64,000 nt of DNA from Rhodopseudomonas palustris HaA2 (GCF_000013365.1 NC_007778.1:4884501-4948500), one strand, 5' to 3'. Positions 52,555 to 61,735 are shown, numbered from the stretch's first letter. The notes: generated by a model from the letters alone, not told the origin. Numbers and translations are program-made.

Positions 52555-52717
52555 GCCGATTCCCGCTGTTTGCCGTGGACGTGTATACGGCAGGAGCGCC
52601 GCTTATGGCAAAAGCGTGGAATTTAAGGCGATTTCATGAGCTGCCGCTGCGTCATCCGCATTCGCTCACGGATCGGCGGGCGGTCGCCCGCCGATCCGGT
52701 GTCCGAAAGACGTCGGT

Positions 52718-53008
52718 TTACCAGCGGTCGCCGTAGGTCCTGTAATCCTGGCGGCGCGGTTCGCGGAAAGCGACGCGCGGATTGACGATACAGTCGGCCA
52801 ACCGGCCGGACGCTGCCGTCCTGCACTGCCGGTAGGAGGCATAGCTGCAATCGCCCGGGTAGCCGTATCCAGGCGAGGTCAGGCAATAGGGATAGTCGCG
52901 CGCCTGCGCCGGCGCTGCTCCCAGCAAGCCGCCGACGACCACTGCCGAGGCCAGTGCGAACGCCGCGAGGCGGGTCCGTGGGCTCAGGTCCTTCAAACTG
53001 TGTTTCAT
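52718..53008 (-). CDS. DUF3551 small secreted protein
   Basis: 96 residues: a signal peptide with helix AAFALASAVVVGGLLGAAPAQA, then the DUF3551 pattern YPYCLTSPGYGYPGDCSYAS, RQCRTAASGRLADCIVNP. Four conserved cysteines should form two disulfides in the periplasm. DUF3551 proteins are very common in Bradyrhizobiaceae and of unknown function. It is divergent from the MAPG-repeat protein gene. Confidence 0.88.
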   Translation of the reverse strand: MKHSLKDLSPRTRLAAFALASAVVVGGLLGAAPAQARDYPYCLTSPGYGYPGDCSYASYRQCRTAASGRLADCIVNPRVAFREPRRQDYRTYGDRW

Positions 53009-53197
53009 CTGATTTTCTCCGTGATGGTCGACAAACCCTGTCCCCTCGCTCTCGTTCCTCGACGAGCGTTATCCGACATATGTCACTGCAATCCGGCCGA
53101 GGCTAGGCCTCCCCTGCAATCGATGTTCCCCAGGAACGGACCACACATCATGCCGTTGGTGAAGGACTGGACGAGCAAACAATCAGATGGAGGTCTC

Positions 53198-53527
53198 ATG
53201 AAGTCCCGAATGTCCAAGATGACTGGTATCGCGGCCGCGGCTCTGTTCGCCACCACGCTCGCTGCGTCGGCGCAGGGCCAGACCAACTCGCGCGGCAACG
53301 CGATGGGCTCGCAGAACGTCGGCAACGGCCAGCCGAACACCATGGCGCCCGGTGCGACCATGGCGCCCGGTGCGACCACGGCGCCCGGTCACACGATGGC
53401 GCCTGGCACCACCACCGGCAGCGGCAAAGGCATGAACGGCGCCAATCATCCGACCCCGTCCTCGACCCAAGGCGATGTCGGCCCGGCCGGCAACAACAAT
53501 GGCACCCGGTCCGGCATGGGACGCTGA
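53198..53527 (+). CDS. Secreted low-complexity protein with MAPG repeats
   Basis: 109 residues: a signal peptide ending ASAQG near residue 27, then a Gly/Asn/Thr-rich mature part. The centre has four copies of a six-residue unit of the type (T)MAPGA / (T)TAPGH, followed by SGKGMNGANH. No cysteine or domain is seen. Extensible repeat proteins like this are often surface or matrix components. GGAGG precedes the ATG, and a strong terminator follows the stop. Confidence 0.75.
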   Translation: MKSRMSKMTGIAAAALFATTLAASAQGQTNSRGNAMGSQNVGNGQPNTMAPGATMAPGATTAPGHTMAPGTTTGSGKGMNGANHPTPSSTQGDVGPAGNNNGTRSGMGR

Positions 53528-53566
53528 TCGGCGTTTCACATCCGACCTGAACAAACCGACGACCAG

Positions 53567-53592
53567 AGCCCCGGCGCGAGCCGGGGCTTTTG
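53567..53592 (+). terminator. Rho-independent terminator after the MAPG-repeat gene
   Basis: Perfect eight-base stem AGCCCCGG / CCGGGGCT around CGCGAG, followed by TTTTG, 40 bases after the stop codon of the gene at 53198. Confidence 0.85.
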
Positions 53593-53633
53593 TCTGGGCG
53601 TTTCTGCGGTGGAGAAACTCGGCCTCGACAGCC

Positions 53634-54131
53634 TCAAGCGAAGCGGGGTGCCGGGCCGCCGCGGCGCAGCCCCACCACGATCGCAGCCACGAGCATCAGC
53701 AGGGCGATCGCTTGCGCGGCGAGAAACGGCGGCTCGTTCTGGTTCGGTGCGAGGTCGCGCAGCGGCCCGATCTTCTGGAACGCCTGCACGATCAGCACGA
53801 AGACGTTGAGATACAGCGACAGCATGGCGGTGACGACGTAGCCGGCGCGCCAATAACCGCGCTGCCGGAAGCCGTAATACGCGATCACCGCAGCGGCCAG
53901 CAGCACCAGCGAGATGATCCCGACGATGTGCGATGGCAGCAACTGAAAGAAGGGAAACAGGAAGCCCGTCGCGCTGGTGAGGATGGTCGTCACGAGAAAC
54001 AGCGCCGTCCAGCCGGGCAAGGATCTGGAGCCGAGCAGGCCGGCCATCGCCACCAATCCGGCGACGATTGCAATCAGGCTGATGATCGTATGGACAAGCG
54101 TGAACGTCGTCAGACTCATACCGAGGATCAT
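53634..54131 (-). CDS. Four-helix membrane protein of unknown function
   Basis: 165 residues with four predicted membrane helices: FTLVHTIISLIAIVAGLVAM, ALFLVTTILTSATGFLF, HIVGIISLVLLAAAVIAYYG and AQAIALLMLVAAIVVGL. A conserved-looking AGYVVTAMLSLYLNVFVLIVQAFQKI segment is near the third helix. No named family is recognised. It is leftward and converges with the MAPG-repeat gene. Confidence 0.8.
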   Translation of the reverse strand: MILGMSLTTFTLVHTIISLIAIVAGLVAMAGLLGSRSLPGWTALFLVTTILTSATGFLFPFFQLLPSHIVGIISLVLLAAAVIAYYGFRQRGYWRAGYVVTAMLSLYLNVFVLIVQAFQKIGPLRDLAPNQNEPPFLAAQAIALLMLVAAIVVGLRRGGPAPRFA

Positions 54132-54257
54132 AGCGCGCTCCTGCGACTGCTTGTCACTCGTATAACATGACCGCCATCATCTTTCCATAGCGTGTTAGCA
54201 AAGCCGCTGCCGTTTCGATTGGCGGCATCATGCCCGCGGCGCAGGCACGCATGCCGA

Positions 54258-55964
54258 CTACTTCACCGGCTGCAGCGAATCCGCGAGAAAGCCGTGCAGC
54301 GCGGCCACCACCTGCGCGCCCTCGCCGATCGCACCACCGACGCGCTTGACCGAGCCCGAGCGCACGTCGCCGACGGCGAACACGCCCGGCACCGAGGTTT
54401 CGAGCGCCTGCGCCGGCCGCTGGCGGTCGTCTTCGGCGGGCGCCCCGGTGACCACGAAACCGGCCCGGTCGAGCGTGACGCCACAGCCATGGAGCCAGCC
54501 GGTGGCCGGGTCGGCGCCGACGAACAGGAACAGATTGCGCACGTCCATCGTCCAATCATCACCGGACAGCCGGCTGCGCAACGACACCCGCTCCAGGCCG
54601 CCATCGGGCGATCCGTCCACCGAGGCGACCTCGGTGTTGAACACCAGTTCGATATTCGCCGTCGATTCGATCCGCTCGATCAGATAGCGCGACATGCTGG
54701 CGGCGAGCCCGCCGCCGCGGATCACCATGTGGACGCGCGCCGCATGCGTCGACAGATACACCGCGGCCTGGCCGGCGCTGTTGCCACCACCGACGAGGAT
54801 GACCTCCTGATCCTTGCACAGCCGCGCCTCGATCGGCGACGCCCAATAGTACACCCCGCGACCGTCGTACGCGGCGAGGTTGGCGATCTCGGGCCGGCGA
54901 TAGCGCGCGCCGCTGGCGACGACGATCGCACGGGCGCGCAGCGCTGCGCCGTCGTCCAGCGACAGCGCGAAGGTGCCGTCGTTGCTGCCGCATTCGAGCG
55001 ACTTGACCTCGACCGGGATCATGATGTCCGCGCCGAATTTCTGCGCCTGATTGAAGGCCCGGGCCGTCAGCGCGTGGCCGGAAATGCCGGTCGGGAATCC
55101 GAGATAGTTCTCGATCCGGGCGCTGGCACCGGCCTGCCCACCGAACGCACGCTGATCGCAGACCGCGACCGACAGGCCCTCCGACGCCGCATACACCGCG
55201 GTCGACAAGCCCGCAGGACCGGAGCCGACGATCGCGACGTCGTAGACCTTGGCGGGGTCGAGCTTGCCGATCATGCCCATGGCACGGGCGAGGTCGGCTT
55301 CCCGCGGATTGCGCAGCACCGTACCATCGGAGGCGACGACCAGCGGCAGGTCGTGCGGCCCCGGCGAAAAACGCGTCACCAGATCGGCAGCGTCGCGGTC
55401 GGTCGCAGGGTCGAGCAGATGAAACGGCCAGCCGTTGCGGGTCAGGAAGCCCATCAGCCGCACCGCATCCGACGACGTCGCCGAGCCGATCAACACCGGT
55501 CCGCCGACGCCACCCTGGATCAGATTGACGCGGCGCAGGATCAGCGCCCGCATGATGCGCTCGCCGAGATCGGCCTCGGCCACCAGCAGCGCGCGCAGCC
55601 GCTCCGGCGGAATCAGCAGACATTCGACGTCACCGTCGGCGCGGCCGTCGACCAGCGCGACCCGGCCGGCCAACTGGCTGATTTCGGCGAGGAATTGCCC
55701 CGGGCCCTGCTCGACCACAGGGGTGACATGGCCGAGGCCGTCGCGCTGAGTGACCGCCACATGGCCCGACAGCACCACGAACATGCCGGGGCCGATCTTG
55801 CCGGTTTCGAACAGCATCTCGCCATCGGCGAAGCGCCGGATCTCGCCGAAACGGCGCATCCGTTCGATTTCGGCCGGCGTCAGTACCGGAAACGTCTGGT
55901 CATAGCGCGGATAGACCCGCTCGCCGCCGTCGAGGTCGGTTCCGTCGAACTCATAGCCGGTCAT
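54258..55964 (-). CDS. Cyclic-nucleotide-binding / glutaredoxin-like / thioredoxin-reductase-like flavoprotein
   Basis: 569 residues in three parts. Residues 25-150 look like a cNMP-binding domain (FVVLSGHVAVTQ). Residues 155-235 form a small thioredoxin/glutaredoxin-like unit (SATSSDAVRLMGFLTRNGWP). Residues 238-560 are a thioredoxin-reductase fold with FAD motif IVGSGPAGLSTAVYAA (245-260) and NADPH motif ILVGGGNSAGQA (389-400). The redox CxxC of thioredoxin reductase is replaced by W374-A-S-P377, so it cannot work as a classical thioredoxin reductase. It may sense cyclic nucleotides and use NADPH in another way. Confidence 0.88.
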   Translation of the reverse strand: MTGYEFDGTDLDGGERVYPRYDQTFPVLTPAEIERMRRFGEIRRFADGEMLFETGKIGPGMFVVLSGHVAVTQRDGLGHVTPVVEQGPGQFLAEISQLAGRVALVDGRADGDVECLLIPPERLRALLVAEADLGERIMRALILRRVNLIQGGVGGPVLIGSATSSDAVRLMGFLTRNGWPFHLLDPATDRDAADLVTRFSPGPHDLPLVVASDGTVLRNPREADLARAMGMIGKLDPAKVYDVAIVGSGPAGLSTAVYAASEGLSVAVCDQRAFGGQAGASARIENYLGFPTGISGHALTARAFNQAQKFGADIMIPVEVKSLECGSNDGTFALSLDDGAALRARAIVVASGARYRRPEIANLAAYDGRGVYYWASPIEARLCKDQEVILVGGGNSAGQAAVYLSTHAARVHMVIRGGGLAASMSRYLIERIESTANIELVFNTEVASVDGSPDGGLERVSLRSRLSGDDWTMDVRNLFLFVGADPATGWLHGCGVTLDRAGFVVTGAPAEDDRQRPAQALETSVPGVFAVGDVRSGSVKRVGGAIGEGAQVVAALHGFLADSLQPVK

Positions 55965-55997
55965 CGATCGTGTCCTTCGGCCCGCCATGCTGTCGTA

Positions 55998-56189
55998 TCA
56001 GGTGGCGTCATCGGCTTTCCCGATATCGCTGTCTTGAACGATTCCGGCATCATCGCCGGGATCGTTCGCCCGCCCCGCGCGGCCGCGCGCCTGCAGCTTG
56101 CGACGCTTCAGGTTCTCGCGCAACGCATCGCGCAATCGTGCCTGGCGGCCGGTGGAATCCTGTGGCGATCGGATAGGCGTATCGTTCAT
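55998..56189 (-). CDS. Small basic protein with R/K-rich helix
   Basis: 63 residues: MNDTPIRSPQDSTGRQARL, then the run RDALRENLKRRKLQARGRAG, predicted as one helix, and an acidic C-terminus. Short proteins with this LRENLKRRKAQAR-type core are common in alphaproteobacteria and appear to be conserved, but I recognise no function. It starts with ATG at 56189, divergent from the NTF2-like gene. Confidence 0.65.
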   Translation of the reverse strand: MNDTPIRSPQDSTGRQARLRDALRENLKRRKLQARGRAGRANDPGDDAGIVQDSDIGKADDAT

Positions 56190-56281
56190 GGCGTGCTTTG
56201 CTGACGACCTTCGGCGATCGTCGCCTTCATTATTTTGCGATCGCTGTGCTGCATTTGAATCATCGATTTTGGAGAGACGGA

Positions 56282-56728
56282 ATGCCCATTCAAACATATG
56301 CGCTGGCGGCAGCGCCGCAACGGACGATCGCAGGCTGGCACCAGGCGCTTCCGACCGGCGACGTGGACACTTTGCGGAATCTGCTCGCCGAACAGGTGAC
56401 GTTTCATTCGCCCGCCGTCCAGACGCCGGTCCGGGGCCGTGATGCCTCGTTGCTGGTGTTGGCCACGGTCGTCGATGTGCTTGAAAACATGTGCTATCGG
56501 CGGACCTTCGTCGCCGGACCATGCGAGGCCGCGCTCGAATTCAGCGCGGATATCGGCCAATTTCATCTCACCGGCATCGATCTGATGCGTTTCCGCGACG
56601 ACGGGCTGATCGTCGAATTCGAGGTGATGATGCGGCCGCTGCGAGCCCTGTCGGCGGTCGCCGAATCGGTCGGCCGCCGGATCGGGCCGCGGCTGCTGGA
56701 CATGAAACTCAAACCGGACCCGGGCTAA
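56282..56728 (+). CDS. NTF2-like (SnoaL-type) protein
   Basis: 148 residues preceded by GGAGAG. The cone-shaped NTF2-like fold is indicated by AGWHQALPTGDVDTLRNLLAEQVTFHSPA, later IDLMRFRDDGLIVEFEVMMRP. Members range from SnoaL-type polyketide cyclases to ketosteroid isomerases and to unassigned 'nuclear transport factor 2 family' proteins. The active residues cannot be assigned here. It is a single gene. Confidence 0.82.
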   Translation: MPIQTYALAAAPQRTIAGWHQALPTGDVDTLRNLLAEQVTFHSPAVQTPVRGRDASLLVLATVVDVLENMCYRRTFVAGPCEAALEFSADIGQFHLTGIDLMRFRDDGLIVEFEVMMRPLRALSAVAESVGRRIGPRLLDMKLKPDPG

Positions 56729-56925
56729 AGTCGCATCGCGGCCCGAGCCCGGCGTTCTGCCGGCATCCCTTTGTTATCCATTGCGCTTTGCAGACCGGCG
56801 CGTTCGGGACGCCGGGCGCATTTTCACCGCCCTGACCGCGCGGCGCGCTTGCGCCGGCGGATGCCCTGTGGCAAGGATCGGCCCGTCGCACGGGGCCGTC
56901 GAGGCTGATTCCCGGAGCGGCTGAC

Positions 56926-57000
<75 letters not shown>

Positions 57001-57142
57001 GCACAAATCCCTGACATTGCTGACGTTTTAAGGGCTTCCCGGGCCGCCGGCAGGCTCTTGCCGGGATGCGGCAAACCGGTGGCAAAGCTGTGGCAGGGCT
57101 TGCCGCAAGACCCAAGGCCGCAGACGCCGTCATCGATCGGCA

Positions 57143-58483
57143 TCACACCGTTCGGCGCAGGACGATTTCGGCGCGAAAACCGCGGCGGTCGGGGCGGTTG
57201 CCGAACTGCAGCTCCGCGCCGGTGCGCTCCAGCGCCAGCGCCGCGATGGTCAGGCCGAGGCCGCTGCCGATCGCCGATTTGTTTCGCCCGCGGAAGAAGC
57301 GCTGACCGAGTTTCGGCAATTCGTCCTCCGGCACGCCGGGACCGCTGTCCTCGATCACCACCGATCGCGGCGACGCGCCGGCGCGCCAGCGCACCTCGCC
57401 GCCGCCCGGCATGTGCTGGATCGCATTCTCGTGCAGATTGCGGATCGCCAGTTCGAGACATTCGCGATTGCCGCGCCAGTCGGCGCCGGCGAGATCGTCG
57501 TCGATCACCACCGCGACGCCGGCCGGGCGCGGCGTCATCCGCGCCACCTCGTCGATCAGCGGCCGGATCGCGACGCTGCCGTGATCGTCGGTCCCGGCCT
57601 GGGCGTCGAGCCGCGCCAGCGTCAGCAACTGGCGCACCAGCCGGGTGGCGCGATCGACCGCGACCAGGATCTGCTGCAGCGCCGCCCGCGCCACCGCCGG
57701 ATCGGTGGTCGCCAGCGCGACTTGCGCCTGGGTCTTGAGGCCGGTGAGCGGACTGCGCAGCTCGTGCGCCGCGAAGGCGGTGATCTCGCGCTCGTGACGC
57801 CGCGCCAGCGCGACCTTGTCGAACAGCGCGTTCAGCGCGCGGGCGAGCGGCATCACTTCGGAGGGGGTGCGGCTGGCATCGACCGGCCGCATGTCGTCGG
57901 CGTCGCGCCCGACCAGATCCGACGCAATCGCCTGCAGCGGTCGCAGCCCGCGGCCGACGCTGATCCAGATCAGCAGGCCGAGCAGCGGCGCGATCAGCAG
58001 CGCCGGCCACAGCAATCCCTTGATCAGATCGGCGACGAGCCGCTCGCGCAAGCCGAGCCGGTCGCCGACCAGCACGCGAAAGCCGCGGGCGGCGTCCTCC
58101 GTCGCATAGATCCGCCAGGTTTCGCCGTCGATCTGCCGCTCGGAAAATCCCGCCCCCTGATCGCTGAGACTCTGCTCCGGCGCACCGCCCGAGCGCGCGA
58201 TCAGCCGGCCCTGCACCGACCACACCTGGCAGGACAATTGCCGCTCGTAATTGCCTGGCGTCGCCGGCGCCGCCGGCACATCCGGCAGCGCTTCCGGAAC
58301 ACGGCCCTCCATGTTGCCGACCAGCGACACCACCATGCGGGCCGCCTCCTGCAGCCGCGCGTCGAGCACGTGTTCGAGCTCGCGCTGGCTGCTCGTGTAG
58401 ATCCACATCACCGCGGCGATCCAGACGATGCCGGTGGCGCCGAACAGCACCAGAAACAGCCGAAGGCGCAGCGAGCCGATCAT
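57143..58483 (-). CDS. Sensor histidine kinase (QseC/PmrB-type)
   Basis: 446 residues. Two membrane helices (about residues 8-30 and 155-178) flank a periplasmic sensor of about 125 residues, followed by a HAMP region, the H-box AHELRSPLTGLKTQAQV with phospho-acceptor H240, then N-box ELAIRNLHENAIQHM and G-box EDSGPGVP and GSGLGLT. Its start overlaps the response regulator stop by four bases (ATGA). It phosphorylates the upstream-encoded regulator in response to an envelope signal, probably thiol or metal related given the dsbD neighbour. Confidence 0.94.
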   Translation of the reverse strand: MIGSLRLRLFLVLFGATGIVWIAAVMWIYTSSQRELEHVLDARLQEAARMVVSLVGNMEGRVPEALPDVPAAPATPGNYERQLSCQVWSVQGRLIARSGGAPEQSLSDQGAGFSERQIDGETWRIYATEDAARGFRVLVGDRLGLRERLVADLIKGLLWPALLIAPLLGLLIWISVGRGLRPLQAIASDLVGRDADDMRPVDASRTPSEVMPLARALNALFDKVALARRHEREITAFAAHELRSPLTGLKTQAQVALATTDPAVARAALQQILVAVDRATRLVRQLLTLARLDAQAGTDDHGSVAIRPLIDEVARMTPRPAGVAVVIDDDLAGADWRGNRECLELAIRNLHENAIQHMPGGGEVRWRAGASPRSVVIEDSGPGVPEDELPKLGQRFFRGRNKSAIGSGLGLTIAALALERTGAELQFGNRPDRRGFRAEIVLRRTV

Positions 58484-59139
58484 CGCGGTTTGATCCGATA
58501 GCCGACGCCGCGCACGGTCTCGATCGCGGCGCGACCGAGCTTGGCGCGCAGATTGTGGATGTGAACTTCGACGGCGTTGCTGTCGACCTCGTCGCCCCAG
58601 CCGTACAGCCGCTCTTCGAGTTCGCCGCGCGAGCGGATCACGCCGGGCCGCTCCATCAGCGCGTGCAGCACCGCGAATTCGCGGCGCGACAGCGGCACCG
58701 GCGCGCCGTCGAGCGTCGCGTTGCTCTCCGCCGGAAACAGCCGGATCGCGCCGTGTTCGAGGCAGGTCGCGGCGCGGCCGTCGCGGCGGCGGATGATCGC
58801 GCGCAACCGCGCGCCGAGTTCGTCGAGGTCGAACGGCTTGCCGAGATGATCGTCGGCACCGGAGTCGAGCCCGGCGATCCGGTCGCCGACCTCGTCGAGC
58901 GCGGTCAGCAGCAGCACCGGCGTGGCGTCTCCGCCGGCGCGCAATCTGCGCAACAGATCGAGGCCGCTGCCGTCCGGCAGCATGACGTCGAGCACCACCG
59001 CCGAGAACGTATTGGCGGCGAGCGCGGCCGCCGCATCCTCGCAATTGGCGACGCAATCGATACTGGCGCCGGCCAGCGTCAGCCCGGCACGAATGCCGTC
59101 CGCGATCATCGCGTCGTCTTCGACCACCAGGATTCTCAT
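58480..59139 (-). CDS. OmpR-family response regulator (QseB/PmrA-type)
   Basis: 219 residues: a receiver with the phospho-acceptor D51 in AVVLDVMLPDGSG and the conserved LTALD and GKPFDLDEL, followed by an OmpR-type winged helix (LSRREFAVLHALMERPGVIRSR, HIHNLRAKLGRAAIETVRGVGY). It belongs to the PmrA/QseB/TctD branch. Its gene is divergent from dsbD across a perfect PmrA-like direct repeat (59179-59195), the likely site it binds, and it is cotranscribed with the sensor kinase. Confidence 0.95.
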   Translation of the reverse strand: MRILVVEDDAMIADGIRAGLTLAGASIDCVANCEDAAAALAANTFSAVVLDVMLPDGSGLDLLRRLRAGGDATPVLLLTALDEVGDRIAGLDSGADDHLGKPFDLDELGARLRAIIRRRDGRAATCLEHGAIRLFPAESNATLDGAPVPLSRREFAVLHALMERPGVIRSRGELEERLYGWGDEVDSNAVEVHIHNLRAKLGRAAIETVRGVGYRIKPR

Positions 59140-59178
59140 CGCGAGCTGTTCTCCACGTGCCTGCTCTCGGCCGCCAGC

Positions 59179-59195
59179 CTTAAGGCTGGCTTAAG
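59179..59195. promoter_or_regulatory. Perfect PmrA/QseB-type direct repeat (CTTAAG-N5-CTTAAG)
   Basis: Two identical CTTAAG half-sites with the canonical five-base spacer (GCTGG), matching the PmrA box form (C/T)TTAA(G/T)-N5-(C/T)TTAA(G/T). It lies between the divergent response-regulator and dsbD genes, 40 bases from the regulator start and 45 bases before dsbD. It predicts self-control of the two-component system and control of the dsb operon. Confidence 0.75.
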
Positions 59196-59240
59196 CTGGG
59201 CGTCGACATTGCCGGTGCTCAAGTCAGGCATCGGGGAACC

Positions 59241-61052
59241 ATGACAGACCGACTTTTCCGCGCGCTCATCCTGCTCGTCGCGATCGCAGCCGGCGTCCAC
59301 GGCGCGCTCGCCGCCGGTCCGGCGCAGGCCGCGCCGTTCGAACTCAGCGTACAGCCCGGCGCCGACGGCGTCGATCTGACCTGGCGGATCGCCCCGGACG
59401 ATTATCTCTATCGCGACAAGATCGTCGTCACCACCGCCGACGGCGCGCGCGTCGCGCTGCGGACGCCGGCCGGCGAGATCAAGGACGATCCGAATTTCGG
59501 CATGACCGAAATCTATCACCGCAGCCTGACCGCGACGATCCCCGCCGACGCGGTGAACGGCGCGAGCCGGCTGACGGTGAGCTATCAGGGCTGCGCCGAG
59601 CGCGGCATCTGCTATCCGCCGGTGACGGCGAGCGTCGATCTCGGCACCTATCAGGTGTCGATCGCCGGCGGCGCGACGCCGAGTGCGAGCCCGGCCTGGC
59701 CCTCGGACATGCCGGCGCTGCCGGACCTCGCCGCGCCCGCGGAGACGCCCGCACCCTTCGCGGCTTCGGTGCTGCCGTCGATGACGCAAGGCTGGTTGCC
59801 GCTGCTGCTGGCGTTCGCCGGGTTCGGGCTGCTGCTGGCGTTCACGCCCTGCGTGCTGCCGATGATGCCGATCGTCGCCGGCATGCTGACGCGCTCCGGC
59901 CCCAACCTCTCGCCGGCGCGCGGCTTCGCACTGGCCTCGATCTACACGCTGGCGATGGCCGCGGCCTATGCGACGCTCGGCGTCGCGGCGGCGTGGTCCG
60001 GGCAGAATCTGCAGAGCGCGTTGCAGGCGCCGCTGGCGCTGGCGGTGATGGCGGCGATCTATGTCGCGCTGGCGCTGTCGAGCTTCGGCCTGTTCGAGCT
60101 GCAACTGCCGGCGCGGTTCGGCGGCGATCTCGCCGGCCGCCTGCACGGCCGCGCCGGACCGTTGCTCGGCGCCGCCGCGCTCGGCTTCACCTCGGCGCTG
60201 ATCGTCGGGCCGTGCGTGACCCCACCGCTCGCCGCGGCGCTGCTCTACGTCGCACAGACCGGTGACATGCTGCGCGGCGCGGCGGCGCTGTTCGCGCTCG
60301 GCCTCGGCATGGGCTTTCCGCTGATCCTGGTCGGGCTGTTCGGCGCCGGCGTGCTGCCGCGCTCGGGGCCGTGGCTGGTGACGATCCGCCAATTGTTCGG
60401 CTTCGCCTTTCTCGGCCTCGCGGTGGCGTTGATTGCGCGGGTGCTGCCGGGATCGGTGGCGCTGCTGCTGTGGGCCGGCCTCGCCATCGGCCTCGCGGCG
60501 TTTCTCGGCGCGTTCGACCGGCTCGCGCCGCAGGGCGGCGCGACGCGGCGTTTCGGCAAGGCGGCGGGCGTCGCCGTGTTCGTCTATGGCGCGACGCTGA
60601 TCGTCGGCGCCGCCGGCGGCAGCGACGATCCGCTGCGGCCGCTCGCGGTGTTCGGCGCCGACCAGCCAGCGGCGGCCGCGATGTTCGCCGCGCCGGTGAC
60701 GTCGATCCGCGCGCTGGATCAGGCGATCAGCGACGGCCGCGCGCGCGGCAAGCCGATCATGATCGACTTCTCCGCCGACTGGTGCACCTCGTGCAAGACC
60801 ATGGAGCGCGAGGTGTTCGGCGATCCCGCGATCCGGCAGCGGCTGCAGGATCTCACGCTGATCCGCGCCGACGTCACCCGGTCCGACGCCGAGACCGCGG
60901 CGCTGATGAAGCGCTTCGACGTCGTCGGGCCACCGACGGTGGTGTTTCTCGATCGGCGCGACGGCCGCGAAATCACCGCCGCCCGCACCGTCGGCGAAGT
61001 GACCGCCGACAGCTTCGTCAAGACGCTGCAGCGCGTCGGCGCGGCGTCCTGA
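59241..61052 (+). CDS. dsbD: Protein-disulfide reductase DsbD
   Basis: 603 residues. After a signal peptide, the alpha domain carries C118 and C124 (QGCAERGIC). The membrane part has the two transfer cysteines C204 (TPCVLPMMP) and C325 (GPCVTPP). The C-terminal gamma thioredoxin domain has C515-TSC518 (DWCTSCKTM). This complete relay carries electrons from cytoplasmic thioredoxin to periplasmic proteins. It leads an operon with a DsbA-like gene and an L,D-transpeptidase and lies behind a PmrA-type box. Confidence 0.95.
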   Translation: MTDRLFRALILLVAIAAGVHGALAAGPAQAAPFELSVQPGADGVDLTWRIAPDDYLYRDKIVVTTADGARVALRTPAGEIKDDPNFGMTEIYHRSLTATIPADAVNGASRLTVSYQGCAERGICYPPVTASVDLGTYQVSIAGGATPSASPAWPSDMPALPDLAAPAETPAPFAASVLPSMTQGWLPLLLAFAGFGLLLAFTPCVLPMMPIVAGMLTRSGPNLSPARGFALASIYTLAMAAAYATLGVAAAWSGQNLQSALQAPLALAVMAAIYVALALSSFGLFELQLPARFGGDLAGRLHGRAGPLLGAAALGFTSALIVGPCVTPPLAAALLYVAQTGDMLRGAAALFALGLGMGFPLILVGLFGAGVLPRSGPWLVTIRQLFGFAFLGLAVALIARVLPGSVALLLWAGLAIGLAAFLGAFDRLAPQGGATRRFGKAAGVAVFVYGATLIVGAAGGSDDPLRPLAVFGADQPAAAAMFAAPVTSIRALDQAISDGRARGKPIMIDFSADWCTSCKTMEREVFGDPAIRQRLQDLTLIRADVTRSDAETAALMKRFDVVGPPTVVFLDRRDGREITAARTVGEVTADSFVKTLQRVGAAS

Positions 61053-61079
61053 CCCACACTCTTTCAACCGGAGTCGACC

Positions 61080-61712
61080 ATGAACCGCAGACAATCCCTG
61101 ATGATCCTCGGCGCGCTCGCGACCGTGCCGCTGGTGAAGTTCTTCGGCGCACCCTCGGCCTGGGCCGAAGGCGTCGACGTCAAGGCGATCCTGAACGACC
61201 CGGACGCGCCGGAGACCGGCAATCCGAAGGGCAACCTCACGATCGTGACGTATTTCGACTACAACTGCCCGTTCTGCAAGAAATCCGAGCCCGATCTCGA
61301 AAAAGTGGTGCGCGACGACGGCAAGATCCGGCTGGTCTACAAGGACTGGCCGATCCTGAGCGAAGCGTCGGTCTACGGCGCGCAGATGGCGCTGGGCGCG
61401 AAGTATCAGGGCAAGTATCAGGCGGCGCACGACGCGCTGATGGCGATCCCCGGCCGCGGAATCTCGAAGGACCAGATGCGCGACGCCGTCGCCGCCGCGG
61501 GCGTCGACATGGCGCGGCTGCAGGGCGATCTCGGCACCCATGGCGACGCCATCACGGCGCTGCTGCGCCGCACGCTGTCGCAGGCCGACGCGATGGGGCT
61601 GCAGGGCACGCCGGTGTATCTGATCGGGCCGTACAAGGTCGCCGCCGCGCTCGATGCCGCCGCGTTCAAGAAGGTGGTCGATCAGGCGCGCGCGCGCCCG
61701 CCCGCGAAGTGA
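61080..61712 (+). CDS. DsbA-family periplasmic thiol oxidoreductase, second copy
   Basis: 210 residues with a short signal and the active site C63-PFC66 in DYNCPFCKKS, plus the cis-proline loop LQGTPVYLIG. It is similar in size and layout to the copy at 464-1132 (VKDDGKVRLVLKDWPI against VRDDGKIRLVYKDWPI). It starts 28 bases after dsbD on the same strand. It may be held reduced by DsbD, or act as a Com1-type oxidase. The pairing with a complete DsbD suggests an isomerase or reductase role rather than a DsbA-type oxidase. Confidence 0.93.
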   Translation: MNRRQSLMILGALATVPLVKFFGAPSAWAEGVDVKAILNDPDAPETGNPKGNLTIVTYFDYNCPFCKKSEPDLEKVVRDDGKIRLVYKDWPILSEASVYGAQMALGAKYQGKYQAAHDALMAIPGRGISKDQMRDAVAAAGVDMARLQGDLGTHGDAITALLRRTLSQADAMGLQGTPVYLIGPYKVAAALDAAAFKKVVDQARARPPAK

Positions 61713-61735
61713 GCGGCGTGATCGTTCGATTGCCG

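Noticed and set aside
59136-61541. Long minus-strand frame across dsbD
   Set aside because: The translation is Arg/His-rich with no domains, while the plus-strand frame is a full DsbD with all cysteines.
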